Of a stretch of 64,000 nt of DNA, positions 46,750 through 58,127 are shown piece by piece. Source of the DNA: Solanum dulcamara. Its lineage: Eukaryota; Streptophyta; Magnoliopsida; Solanales; Solanaceae. The translations under genes were made by a program, and so were the position numbers. The stretch lies in the NCBI RefSeq assembly GCF_947179165.1, contig NC_077242.1, positions 30,916,097 to 30,980,096 of the forward strand, given 5' to 3'. A model generated the notes under the pieces. It did no database searches, was not told where the DNA came from, and saw nothing but the letters and a program-made list of their open reading frames with translations. Numbering within the stretch: position 1 is the stretch's first letter; every line of letters begins with the position of its first letter.

Positions 46750-48416
46750 AACATGGTAATAGAGCACAGAGTTCAAGTATCCTAGGGAGTCTATGAAGCC
46801 ATGTCTAGTAGGGTCTTGCTTATGGATGTGTTGTGCACCACACTTATAATCAGGAGGCTATATGACATTAAGAATTTATTTCCCTTCTTTCATATTCTGA
46901 GTTCGTGCGATAGGGTTTAACTCTATGAATGTTCCCTTCTAATTCGTGCGTTGATCAAATTTATTTGACTACCCCTCATACTCAAGGTAGTTGAAATGGT
47001 AGATATGCGATTCTTGTTGATGAGTTAAGATAAAGTCTTGAGGAAGTTAAGAGACGGCACAAGGCTTGAGAGGAGCCAATTACTGTGCTTAACTTTATTG
47101 ATCTGGAAGGATGTACTCTCATTCGTATGGATCGTGCGTTGAGTCAGAGCGACATGTATCCTAGAATCTTATCCCTACATCTTGATTTGAATGTCACCTT
47201 CGAGGGGGAAGTTGCGTATCTGAGTGATAAGTCTTACCATTCAAGGGAATGTGGTTTGAGGTATAGTGAGCTATAGTTGGTAGAATGATTGTAGAGGTAG
47301 GAAGAGGGAGTTAGAGGAGTAGAACTGAAGTAGTAAGAACGGTGGTTGATTGAGGCCTACAACTAGAGTGGAGTATCTATAGGGTGAGTAATGAGGTGTA
47401 ATAAATGATTGTGATAGTTCTAGTTTTAAGATTTTATTTAGTAGGCTTGACATGACGTATGTGAGAGATTAAGATATTAACTTGAGAGAAATGTGTACTA
47501 TGAATGGAGAGTATGTGACCCTCAAACGTAGATAGTGAGTTGATGCTAAGTTATTTGGTAAGAAGAGGCTTAAAATATGCATATGAGATAGTATAGAGTT
47601 ATATGAGGTTCTAAATTGTGAGTTGCTTTGAGTGACTAGTTAGTTTCCTTTAGTTGATGCCTTTAAGCTAAGGGGGAGATGATGGGGTAATGAGCCAAAG
47701 TAAGTCTTGAGTTTCCGATAGTGATGAGTTGGCCAAGATGATAGTGGATGGCGTTGAGCGAGAGTAGATGAGGGAGAGTGAGTGCTTCCCGATTGTGATA
47801 GTTGTGTTGTACTTTTCTAGTTGAGGATAAATGTGTGGAGGAGGGGTGAGATGAGACCTTGTGATGAGAAATAGATAGGTAAGAGTATGTTATTATGTCT
47901 CCAGGAAAGAGCTCATACGATGATGAGGGTATACGTGTTAAAGTAAGCTCGAGAACTCTTAGATATGAGTGAGGTAGTTAGAGTGATAAGCTTGAGTGTA
48001 TGGTTGTCACTCTGAGAGTGATGGTAGTAGACTAATGATTACATCTGGGGGAAAGATTGGAGGTACGTGAAGGGTGTTATGAGGCTTGGAAGGGTGAGGT
48101 AGTTCGGACACCAATATATTGACCTCATGATATGGTGAAGAGGATTGGAAATGTCGCTCGTGAATTGGAATTCGATGGTTGAATATGTAGATGTTTGAAT
48201 GATTCGGTTGATGGAGTTTTGGTGTTCTATTCGTGCTAAATGATGAGAATGATAAAGGTGATGTCCCTATTCCTGAGTTGAAATGATTTGCCTATTCTTA
48301 AGTTTGAATAGCCAATTGTCTAAATTACTCGATTGGTTAATTTGATTGAGTTTCGATTTTTATTCATGCCTCGAGTCCACCATTGGCTTACTAATCATTC
48401 AAGGACGAATGATCCT
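46750..48416 (+). mobile_element. Element D interior, non-coding
   Basis: After the primer-binding site TGGTAATAGAGC (46754-46765, two differences from the initiator-Met type) there is a block TCTAGTAGGGTCTTGCTTATGG also found, in variant form, after the primer sites of A1 and A2. The longest plus-strand open frame is 63 codons (47085-47276), without a recognisable motif. The rest is full of stops. I see no coding capacity. Confidence 0.8.
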
Positions 48417-48429
48417 AAGGGGGAGATAA

Positions 48430-51400
48430 TGTGACACCCCAGAATGTTTTTCGCAAAGAATATAACATTTCTTCACGTGTGGGTAGACTCAGACCGGAGG
48501 ACTTGTAATTCTACACATGTGTTAGGATTAATTCCCAAGTATTTGAAGTGTGTTATATGTGTTTAGGGGTCATAAGAGATCTGTAACACCAAGTCGACTC
48601 CAAAGAACTCTAATCGATTAAGTTTTCAGATGAGTTAGTATAAGGGTCAACTGCAAATGACCATATCTCCTAGAATATAACGAACTGGGTGGCCCACTAC
48701 CTACCAAATTAAATGTCTTTGAGTCTTCTTTCCAACGCCACTAAGATTGTAATTTTTGGAGTTCTGAGTCAAACGTTATGGCCATTTTACTACAGACTAG
48801 TACTGCAGGAATTTTTGGCCTGGGCGAGATTTAGGCTTGGCGCTCCAGTGGTGCCCCACGCTACTATAGCACCAGAAAACAGCCTCAGTAGTTTGGGGCT
48901 AGGCACGATGCGCCACTATTAGATGTGCAGGGTTTTAAGCCTATTTTGGCATGGCGCTGCAGTGGCGCGACGCGCCACTATAGCACCATCAAGACTTTTG
49001 CCCAAATTTCCAGATTTTTGGAAGAGGGGCAACTTGGACTTTTTCCAAATTATATATACACCATCCTTGAGCATTTTGGACCATTATTTTCAGCTTCTCT
49101 CTCTCTTTAAAAAGCCCTAGAAATTTTCCCTCTCTTTTTCTTCTTCTTCCCCAAATCCATCTCCAACAAAGGGTGCCTTCAAGAGCTTCAAGAATTCAAG
49201 CCTTCCATTGAAGACCTAAAATCAAGTTCGTTCAAAGTATTGAGTTCTTCCATATGCCCATAGATGTGTTGGTTAGGACTTGTGAAAGAGTTGCACCTTC
49301 TAGAAAGGTTTTCTTGAAAGTTTTCCCTAAACTATGGAATGTTTTTAGATACAAATGGTTGATTGATGATTTTAATGACTTGAGTTACTAAATAGTTATT
49401 TTTCATATTATTAACTACAAATGTATCTTTGTATATAGATTTATAGGTATTGACGATATTCTTAAGTTGAGTTTTGTTGCGAGTATGGGTTCATATTTCA
49501 TTCACATGAACCCAAGATGAGACTTCTTGTCATAAATTACTTGAGGTTGAGATGGATAGTTGTGTGTCTATATGTATTGATTGGAATGAGAAGAATGAAT
49601 TGGTTAGTTAAGAATGTCCCTTTGCTTCTATAAAATGAACATAGGACAAAAATAAAGATTTTGGAGTAGATGTTTGATGATTGATGTGATGATGATACTT
49701 GATAATGATGTGATGATAATGTTTGATGATGATGTAAATGATAATATATGATGATGATGTGATAATGATGTTTTGATGACGATGTGAGTGATGACTTGAA
49801 TGGTGCTTATTTAATATGTGTAAAATGATTGATGAAGAGGTATATTGAGGAGGATGTTGTGTGATGAAGTGGATTGGAGTCTAATGCGATTTTGTGGTAT
49901 GTGATGTGTATAATTTAAGTTGAGTGGAGTCTTAGGAATATTTCGAAAATAAATGATCTTTTGAGGAGGAGCTTTAAATAAATTATTTATGAACCTTTTT
50001 GCATAAACTATTTATACACTATTTTGAGTTTAAAGAATTATTAGTTTCATCTTTGCTTTAGAAAAGAGTTTAAGTATGAGTTGAGTATGAGGAGCCTTAA
50101 AATGAGTTGAGTATTTTTACATTAAAGTATCTATTTTGAGTTTGAGTTGAGGAGTTGAAATTATATTTTAATGTACATAATATTTTCTGCATTCATTGAG
50201 TTTAGATTGTATAAATTTTTAAAGAGAAGAGTTTGATGATTTGAGATGAGTCAATTTGAAAGAAGGTCCAATGAGACTTGTCATTATGAGTTAATTGAGT
50301 TGAAGTGAGAACATAGTTGATGAGGTGGCAATGTTCCACATGAAACTAGCCGTGAGGGCTTGTTTGAGATGATTGGAGGAGTTTTATGAGCATGGAGTCA
50401 TGGGAGGAGTATCGAGCATCGAATTGGGCAAGTGTATAGTCCATACTCGAACCCAATACCTGTGTTGCCAAACGTAGGGGGGATTGAACCGTTAAAGTCG
50501 GATGCTTCCCCGCGAGTTTTGTCCTGACATTATAGGACTTGGTTGGATTGGATCCATGAGTGTTTGATTCGTTTATACCCTGGCAAAGTATGAATGGGCG
50601 CGGCAACAACGTCGTTTTGTTGTACTTTCGCTGGCTCATAAGTGAAGGTTGTCGGATAAGAGAAACTCCCATTTAGGTCTTGATAGTGCTCTTAGTCAGT
50701 TGAGTTGAGTGAGTTGCTATATGCTTATGAGTTAGTCCTGTCTAAAATATTTCTTGTTAGACTTAGGACACTCGAGTGAGTTGTTACATATTTATTGAGT
50801 TGAGTCCTTCGAGTTGAATCGTAAAATATTGCATAATTTGATTTGCATATTTACTGAGTTGAGTCCTTTGAGCTGATTGTTGAGTTGAATGTTGAGTAGA
50901 TTGTATATGGTCGGATTGGAGTACATGAATTGTGATTGGATTGAATAGAATGGTATGTGACTAGATTGGATTTGATTATTGAGTTGATTGTTGAGTTGAG
51001 TGTATATAATCGGATTGTACATGATTGAAAGGGATCGAATTGTAAATAATTTGATTGAACTGTATTGTGTATGATTGGATTGGACTGTATGGTATATGAT
51101 TGGTCTTTGTCAAAAAATGTCTTATTACTTTAGACTTATGACGCCTTGTTGAGTCTCTCTTATCTTTTTGATTTGAGATATTTGGACCGTTGCTACTCTT
51201 CCTTGAGGTATGTTTTATTATTCCATATTACATACTCGTACATTCCACGTACTGACGTCCATTTGGACTTGCATCATTTCATGATGCAGAGACAAGTTTA
51301 AGAGATCGTCAATAGGAGTATCATTAGGGATCTATTTCACACTCAGCGTATTGGTGAGTCCTCCCCTACATTCGGAGGACACCATATCTGTATTCTTGCC

Positions 51401-51725
51401 TCGAGTTAGCCCTTTTTATGATGATTTGAGGTAGCCATGAACATGTCATTGGCACCAATTAGATAGTAGTGATAGAGGCTTCATAGACTAGAGAGTGATG
51501 AGTCGATTGAGTATTTCTATCCTTTAGTTATTCTTATCAAATTATTTTAATGACAAATATTTTAGTCTATCTGTTGGCCCATGGCCTTTATTCTTCGAGT
51601 TGGATGGGTGATTTGAGTTGCCTACTAAATTATTCTTTATTTTTAAACTTTCTGCTGAATGATTCAATGAACGGATACGTGATCAGGCTATGTGGTTCAT
51701 TTGGGTACCCTCCCGGGGCGTGACA
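48430..51725 (+). mobile_element. Element D 3' LTR
   Basis: It starts TGTGACACCCC after the AAGGGGGAGATAA tract and ends TGACA. Compared with the 5' LTR it lacks about 37 bp (5' LTR 44191-44227, including the splice-donor-like site) and about 38 bp (5' LTR 46692-46729). Short repeats ATT and GGG stand at the gap edges. Confidence 0.92.
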
Positions 51726-52117
51726 CAAGCATAATGTGAACTTGGGTCAACAAAAATGTTGTTGCAGGTCTTGGGAATTAAAAGGAATTCTATGTGCACA
51801 TGTTATAACAACAATGAACTACTTGAACATAGATGTATCACAAACAACTTCGAGCTTGTACAAAAAAGAGACATATCTTCTCACTTCATTCAACTAGTTC
51901 CAAGCATGAAAATATGTTTAAAAAGTAAAAATTCAAAAGTTAAACTATATAAAGTGACAAAAATGCCTCGTAAGTGATTTGTCGGCATTAGACAACATAT
52001 TTGACACTTTTAACTACAAATGAATGTGAGTTCTTAAGCAATAGTTGTGTCATTCAAAGGTTTTTCTATCTTTTGTGCAGAAAATCGAGCCAAAATGAAA
52101 AGAGAGCAAAACTATAA
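51726..52117 (+). pseudogene. MULE transposase piece 2: SWIM zinc finger
   Basis: The frame that ends at AYK before element D resumes here as HNVNLGQQK. Then comes CCCRSWELKGILCAHVITTM, a SWIM finger with the CxC...CxH spacing intact. Downstream, KLYKVTKMP corresponds to the VKKMPGRPK tail. A GTAAGT donor at 51970 and TTTTGTGCAG ending at 52080 would define a 111-bp intron, after which NRAKMKRE continues the basic tail. The frame closes at a TAA near 52118, beyond which foreign sequence appears. Confidence 0.85.
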
Positions 52118-53262
52118 CTAAGTGCATGCTAAGAGTAAAATTTGACAAGCCGTCATTCATCTAATAGATCGTCGTCTCTACCATCACCTTAAATATAAAA
52201 TACGCTACACTTGAATTACCCAATGATGGCCAAAGCGATGTACCTTCATGCTTGTGATGGGCTATTAGATTAACCTTCAGTGAAGGCTAGCTCAAAGGCC
52301 ATCACTGCTTAAGCTCGACTGCCCAAGTGATGGACCGTTGCACTTGTGATAGACCATCAACCTTAGAGTCAGATGAACAATGAGTATTTAAGCTTATTGA
52401 TATAATTTTGGAATTTTCCTAGACTATAAAAAGTATTTGTAGTATACGCTACTTTTTAAATTATTCATAGAATTAACTTTGCTTTGAAATACAAATCTTG
52501 GTTGATTGTATTCATTTTTGTAAGTTGATTCTTAACTAATGAAAGCAAGTTTTTGGTATGTTTCATATATTATGAGTGGCTAAACCTCACAACTAGGGGT
52601 TGTGTGATTCATTTCAATTTGATAGTATGATGGTGATTCTCAGTAGAAAATCTTATAGCGCAACTATGTGCATTGTTAATTCTTTCTTTCAAATCAATTT
52701 CTAATGATTGCAAACATTAGAACCTATCCTAGGTTTAACTCATTTGAATAAAAGGGTATAAAACCAAGAAAAATAATTAACAACAAAAATTCGGGACTTC
52801 TAAATCTCGTTTAATAGTTGATGTTGTAGCAAGATTAATAAACTTAGAGTAATTGTCAAAAATCATATTGCTAGCACGTGTAGTTCGAAAGAATAGAAGC
52901 GATACTCATTCACTTAAGTTGAAAAACACTTGAATGAAATATTCTATTTGAGAATCTTGCATACCTAACACTAGAAGATATATTACTAAAAAGTAGTCAT
53001 AATGTCATGGTTAATGCAACCCTAGTTATTCTCTTAATTGATTTATCTATTTCAAATAATATTGTGGAGGTTACTTATTATAAACAGATACCGAAAGATA
53101 ATCATTTCCCCCAAAACTCCCTTTTCTGGAAATAAGTGACTAATAGTTAAATATTCACATACAACTTAATTTTCGCCTTATTTCTTATGTGATTCGACCT
53201 TAACCTAGTTGACAGCAATCGTGTTATACCTCTAAACTAGAGGGGTAATTTGAGCGTATAAA
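52118..53262. mobile_element. LTR-like insert within the MULE C-terminal region
   Basis: About 1.15 kb without coding motifs separates the basic tail from the zinc knuckle of the MULE. Its left part repeats GATGG-CCRT-type phrases (about 52210-52370), and its right end (53200-53262, ATTCGACCTTAACC to GAGCGTATAA) resembles the ends of Tat/Athila-type gypsy LTRs as I remember them. It is best read as a solo LTR or LTR fragment. I could not define a clean target-site duplication. Confidence 0.4.
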
Positions 53263-53640
53263 TAGGCCTTCAAAGAATAAAATAAAAGAGGTTGGTGAAG
53301 TGAGAAACGCTGGGAAGTTGCCAAAATTTGGGATATCAATGACATGTTCAATCTGCAAAGGACCAAATCATACCAAGAGAATTTGTCAAAACATATTTGT
53401 ATCTAAATCCACAATAACACCCACACTAAAAGTATACTCAGATTATTACCTCGACTTTTATAGATTAGATTGATAACATAGTCTCTTGTTCTAGTGTGCT
53501 GCTGTCTCACAAAAATTCTCTACTTGAAGTAAGAGGGATAGAGGTATATATAAAAGAACAAGTAGTAGCAGTATAGGTAAAAAAAGGGGTACAAGAAATG
53601 GTTAGAATAGGCCAAGGTCTATGGGTCAAGATGTAGTTAT
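53263..53640 (+). pseudogene. MULE transposase piece 3: CCHC zinc knuckle
   Basis: The plus strand reads GKLPKFGISMTCSICKGPNH followed by TKRICQN (about 53306-53392). The CX2CX4HX4C spacing of the knuckle found at the end of many plant MULE transposases is complete. The sequence after 53400 is Ser-rich and stop-broken, without motifs I can name. Downstream to 53765 there is nothing I recognise. Confidence 0.75.
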
Positions 53641-53765
53641 TTCTAAAATTGAATATACTAATGTTAATTTATATGTCTTATTCTTATATTTTTCAAATGT
53701 GAGTCCAAAAATAACTAAGTTCCTTATGTTCCAGCAAAGACTGGCTAGAAGTAGGATTGTTAGCT

Positions 53766-53924
53766 GTCACGACCCAAAAATTGAGGTTATGATGACACCT
53801 ACTAACTTCCATCAGTAGGTAAGTCAACCATTATCCTAGAACCGATGATAATTGGCCTCAGGAGTGGAAGAAATATAAGAAAGCATAATAATAAAAAATT
53901 AATAAGAACAACAGAAATATGAGA

Positions 53925-54013
<89 letters not shown>

Positions 54014-54219
54014 GAGAGAGAGAGAGAGCCCTCGAATGAGGACAAAGTAGAAGATCCAACCCAAAACCTGGTGGATGCTAGCGTAAAACTACTGTAAGTG
54101 ACGAGTACAGACTAGACATAAATAATAAATATACAAGTTGTCTCAAAATACAAAAGACTAGCCCAAAATGTACAGAATTAGACAAGTCAACCACAAATAC
54201 CAATAAGCTCACCCTCAGT
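53766..54219 (-). mobile_element. Truncated gypsy LTR end, minus strand
   Basis: On the minus strand this fragment ends with TAGTAGGTGTCATCATAACC and then TTTTTGGGTCGTGACA (plus 53766-53800), the end pattern of Solanaceae-type gypsy LTRs and similar to the end near 10790-10843. It is cut at its upstream side by the start of copia F near 54220. A long AT microsatellite lies inside it. Confidence 0.5.
53927..54028. repeat. (AT)n then (GA)n microsatellite
   Basis: An alternating AT run covers about 53927-54009 and passes directly into a GA run at 54013-54028. Minus-strand open frames rich in Tyr-Ile across it are translations of the repeat, not genes. Confidence 0.97.
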
Positions 54220-54794
54220 GTGGGAATTCATGCATTTTTTGATGATTGACAAAGAAAGTTGAAACATGTTAGTCCACATGGTCCAAAGTTACACTATCAC
54301 AAGAAATTTCATTGGGACAAGATTTTAGAATGATTAAAGACAAGAGTGTAGAAATCGAGGAATGAATAATGATAATTTTATGATAAAACTTAAGGAAACA
54401 AACAAATGTTAAATTGAATAAGTAGTCTAAAGAATCAATGAGGTTTATTTGAAGGAGTCTAAAGAGAAAAGGAGTTTGAATTGAAGAAGAAGTCTCACGT
54501 AAAGCAGAACTCTAACTCAAGAGAGTTTGAGTTAGTATGGAGTTTGAAGTAGAGAATAATTCTATGAAGATTTATGCTTAAATATAGGTGAATTCGTCTA
54601 GAATAGGTATGCACTTACATAGCAAAAAGGCAGTTGGAAAATTCACTTCGCAAAGTGCTACCAGCGAATTGAAGGAATACTTTGAAGAACCAGGTCCTAT
54701 TACCGAGTTTATGTTCGAGGAGTTTTTCTTTGTGTTTGTATTTTGATGTAATCTTAGTTCACTGAGTTATAAACTGAATTATAAGTATTTTGTT
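54220..54794 (+). mobile_element. Copia F 5' LTR, left part
   Basis: It begins near TGTGGGAATTC. It includes a GAACCAGGTCC phrase and a GTTTGTATTTTGATGTAATC stretch typical of copia LTR ends in this group. It breaks off at 54794, where element E starts. It is linked to 62562-62944 by the copia primer site and gag that follow there, and by a near-matching five-base duplication at the E junctions. The left end is approximate. Confidence 0.55.
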
Positions 54795-57700
54795 TGTAAT
54801 GACCTCCAAGGTTATTTTCATTCTTTTGCATATTTTTACCATTTTACCACTCTCCGTAACTTCTTTATAGCTCTTATGTGATGTTGATGTGGGTGGCACG
54901 CTCCCCAAAAGGGTTCGATTGAGTTGTTAGAAGGTTTGGCCATTCTTGAAGCTTAAGTCTTGAAAGATTTTAATTTAGTTAACCTTTAGAGATTCTGATA
55001 TCAGATGACGATTTTGTTAGTTCCATCAGCTCTGGAAGGGCCTTTTTGGTCTGAAAGGAAGGTGGTTTTGGGTTTTGGAGTCTTCGGTTTGAGTTTGTAC
55101 AATTAGGCATTTTAACTTTGAAGTCTTGTTTAATTTTGACTTCAGTCAATATTTTTAATAAACGTGCTCGGATAAAAAATTCATCAGTGCGGTGAGCTCT
55201 AAAATGCCAAGTTTAATAACCTTTGGTTCAGTTACTGATGTGCTCAAAATAGTTTTGGGCTTGTTTCCCTCTTTTGGAAGCTTTATAACTTAAAAGGATG
55301 ACTTTGGTCAGAACTCATGGTAAACAACCTTAGAACAAAGTTCTAATATTTCCATCAGTTTTGGGGTGGTTAAATTAGTCTAGTAGCATGATCGGCATGA
55401 GTATCGAGGCAATCGATACGATTTTGGACCCTATTGGTGCTTTTGACTTTAAAAATTTGCTTATGGTTGACTTTGTCAACATTCTTAGAAATTGCACCTA
55501 GAGGGAAATTCTGACAGTGCCGTTAGTTTTGGAATATCGAGTTTGGTCTAGAATGACCCTTTATTCACTTCTCGTGGCTTTTGGTGTAATCCCTATACCT
55601 GTTATGGAAAATAACTTTTAGGGTGTGGGACCACTTTTTTGTAAAAAGACCTCATATGAGAATTTTGAATGTGCCATTGAGTCCAGATGCCATATTTGTG
55701 GGGGTAGCATATCACATTTGCACGCACAGGATTTCGAACAAATCTGATACACCCCATTAGAGAACTTGGCATGTCAAGCTCTTTTTGCACCAGCAGCCAT
55801 CTGGTGCCATCGCTAAAGCAACTCCTAATCACTAAAGCGAGTGCCGCTAAAGCAACCAGCACGTGGGGCTGGGTGTTGCTAAAGAGACATGGCTTCGCTA
55901 AAGAGACTAGTCGCTTAAGCGACCTGGTGTCACTAAACCAATGTCCGCCTCTTTAAGATGGTCGCTTAAGCGAACTACGGGGGTTCTCTTAAGCGACATA
56001 AGAGGCCTATTTTTGGTCTCTTTTTCATACTTTAGCCATATTATCCAAACTTGATTTTTCTCTCTACACTTGGGCGATTTGGGTGATTCAAAAGGCTATA
56101 TGGCGTGAATTTTCAAGGGAAATCCATTGGTATGTTAAAAATTAGGAGCAAAGGCTTCCTTTGAGGTAAATTATACCTTTCGTTGCACTTTTGGCTATTC
56201 TAGGGCTATAAATGGGTGGGGTTGTTTGAGCTCTTTCTGTGCTCGGAATGTGCCCATTTTGGGGGCACAAGTTCCTCAAATTATTGGTACCTTATTGTGG
56301 AGTTGGTTTCTCAATTTTGTGTATCTGTCCCAATGTTGAATTTTGATCTGATTCTTAGGTCCATTTTAATTATAGTAATATGGGTATCTTTGGCCATGTT
56401 TTGATGTGTTCTTCGATAATTTGATAGAGTGGCATTATTCGGAAGCCGCCTAGAAGGGAAAATCTTGGGTTTAGTGATTCGTGTGCGATTTTGTCTTTGA
56501 GGTAGGTTATGGATTTCCTTTTGTTAGACTTGGCTTGGTTGGAATTGATGTATTTTAGGTGGTAACATGTGATTAGGTTGGTGATTTTTGGGTTGACACC
56601 TTATTGAGTATTTTGGAGTCAATTATCATCATTAGTAGCTAGTTTGGGGTTTCAGCCATTGGAACCTTAGTCTAGGTGTTAGCTTGACTTTCTTAAATCG
56701 TTTAGAATCCTTAGAAATTGCTCCTAGGAGATTTGAACTTAGGATACCGCTTGTTTGACTTGTTTGGTTTTGGTTGGTCACTTGTTATGATTTCGACTTA
56801 TGCTTAGGCCTTGTTTGGTCATGATATTGAAATGTTGAGCCTGAGGCCGTGCTTTTGATATACCAGAGTTTCAGGTGAGTCATAAATGATTTTTCACATG
56901 CTACCTGTCTCATTTACCTGTCGATGTTCAAAATAAATCTCTTAAAAAGGAAGAATAAATGATGAGTTTAAGATGTTCAGCGAATGAAAAAATATAAAGG
57001 AATTTAAGAAAATGAGGTGCTATCCAATTTATGGCATTTCATGGTTGATGAGGTCAAGGCATAATTTCGGACGACCCCTTTTTATTAACTTTGGATTATA
57101 CTTTATTTCATTTGATAACCTCAAGGTGTGAGTTTCGGGTGGCTCATTGATATATATTCTGGGTTATTATTTCGATGTTGGTGAGTTGGATGTATTTTTC
57201 TAGGCGGCACTTTTATTGATGAGCTCGAGGGTATTCTGGCCGCTTCATGATAATTTTTTGAGGATAATGAGCCACAACTACTAGTTTACATTTGGGCATT
57301 CATTCAGTAATTTTATGAGTTGAAATTATCGATGTGGTTACATGATTTATTGAATTTACTAGATTATTGTATGATCTTCCCATACCCTTTTCCCCGAGAT
57401 CATAGATTATATGCTTCTTCCCTGTTATTATTTATTTCATTATGTTGTTTATTGTATATTTATTCTTTCTGAGCTCGGTCGGCCTACGTTGCATATTGAG
57501 TACCCATTGTTTTGATACTCATACTGTATTTCTGTATCTTTTTGATGTAGCTCCCATTTCGAGGCACCTCCAATGCGTGCTTGATCATCCGTAGCGGTGC
57601 CAGATTTGGATTGTGGTGAGTTCCTAGTGTCCAAAGACTTGCTAATTTCCTCTCTTGCTCTGACTTGTATTTTGTATTTTGGACAGTCAGTTCTGCATTG

Positions 57701-57930
57701 TATATATATTTGTATATGTTGTTAGCTTTCTAGTTAGTAGCTCCTATATAAGTGACACTAGGTCTGGGGTTTGGTCCAGTGTCAGTTCATCATTTTCGGT
57801 CACTATCGGGCCTTTTGTATATTTTTTATCGTATTTACCTATCAATACCCCGGCCTGACTTTTCTTTCGTTATATTCTCTTTAGTTTTGCTTTCTTATGC
57901 ACTAATCATGGACCAAATTTGAGTCTGATA
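54795..57930 (+). mobile_element. Element E 5' LTR
   Basis: About 3.1 kb. The right half (56146-57930) aligns with 60762-62561. Its end is shortened: the 3' LTR has about 100 extra bases near 62470-62545 that are missing just before 57900, and the terminal GTCGTGACA has become GTCTGATA. The block AGTACCCATT...GATACT (57499-57519) belongs to the shared hairpin group. Confidence 0.8.
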
Positions 57931-57933
57931 GAG

Positions 57934-57945
57934 TGGTATCAGAGC
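57934..57945 (+). other. Primer-binding site of element E
   Basis: TGGTATCAGAGC, three bases after the LTR end, is the complement of the initiator tRNA-Met 3' end. Confidence 0.93.
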
Positions 57946-58127
57946 TCAGGTTCACCGATCTCACTATTGCAGGAGTAAGTGTCTAGTAGTGGCCCACAGA
58001 TCAGTACGATGACATCCATATCCAATCTTCGGGAGGCTATAGGATATAGGAAATAATTCAATATTCTTGTTTTTGATCGTGCGCGTATGATGATAAACAA
58101 CTCTAAATCCTATGTATTTTACTCTTT

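Larger units (their letters stand above)
43381..51725 (+). mobile_element. Element D: large non-coding LTR retrotransposon (LARD-like)
   Basis: An 8.35-kb element with LTRs at 43381-46749 and 48430-51725, PBS 46754-46765, polypurine tract 48417-48429 and perfect CAAGC duplications. The interior is only about 1.7 kb and shows no gag or pol motif in any frame, so it is a large retrotransposon derivative that must use proteins of another element. The TGTGACACC start, TGACA end and tRNA-Met primer suggest a gypsy-related parent. The LTRs are clearly alike with scattered substitutions and two indels of about 37 and 38 bp. It lies inside the MULE transposase. Confidence 0.93.

Noticed and set aside
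53802..54064. Open frames on the minus strand rich in Tyr-Ile
   Set aside because: They are translations of the (AT)n microsatellite and have no coding evidence.
53766..57930. A single 4.2-kb 5' LTR for element E, starting at TGTCACGACCC
   Set aside because: A typical gypsy LTR start (TGTAATGACC) lies at 54795 with a near-matching target duplication at the far end. The sequence from 54220 to 54794 looks like a copia LTR, and the five bases flanking 53766 and 62561 do not match.
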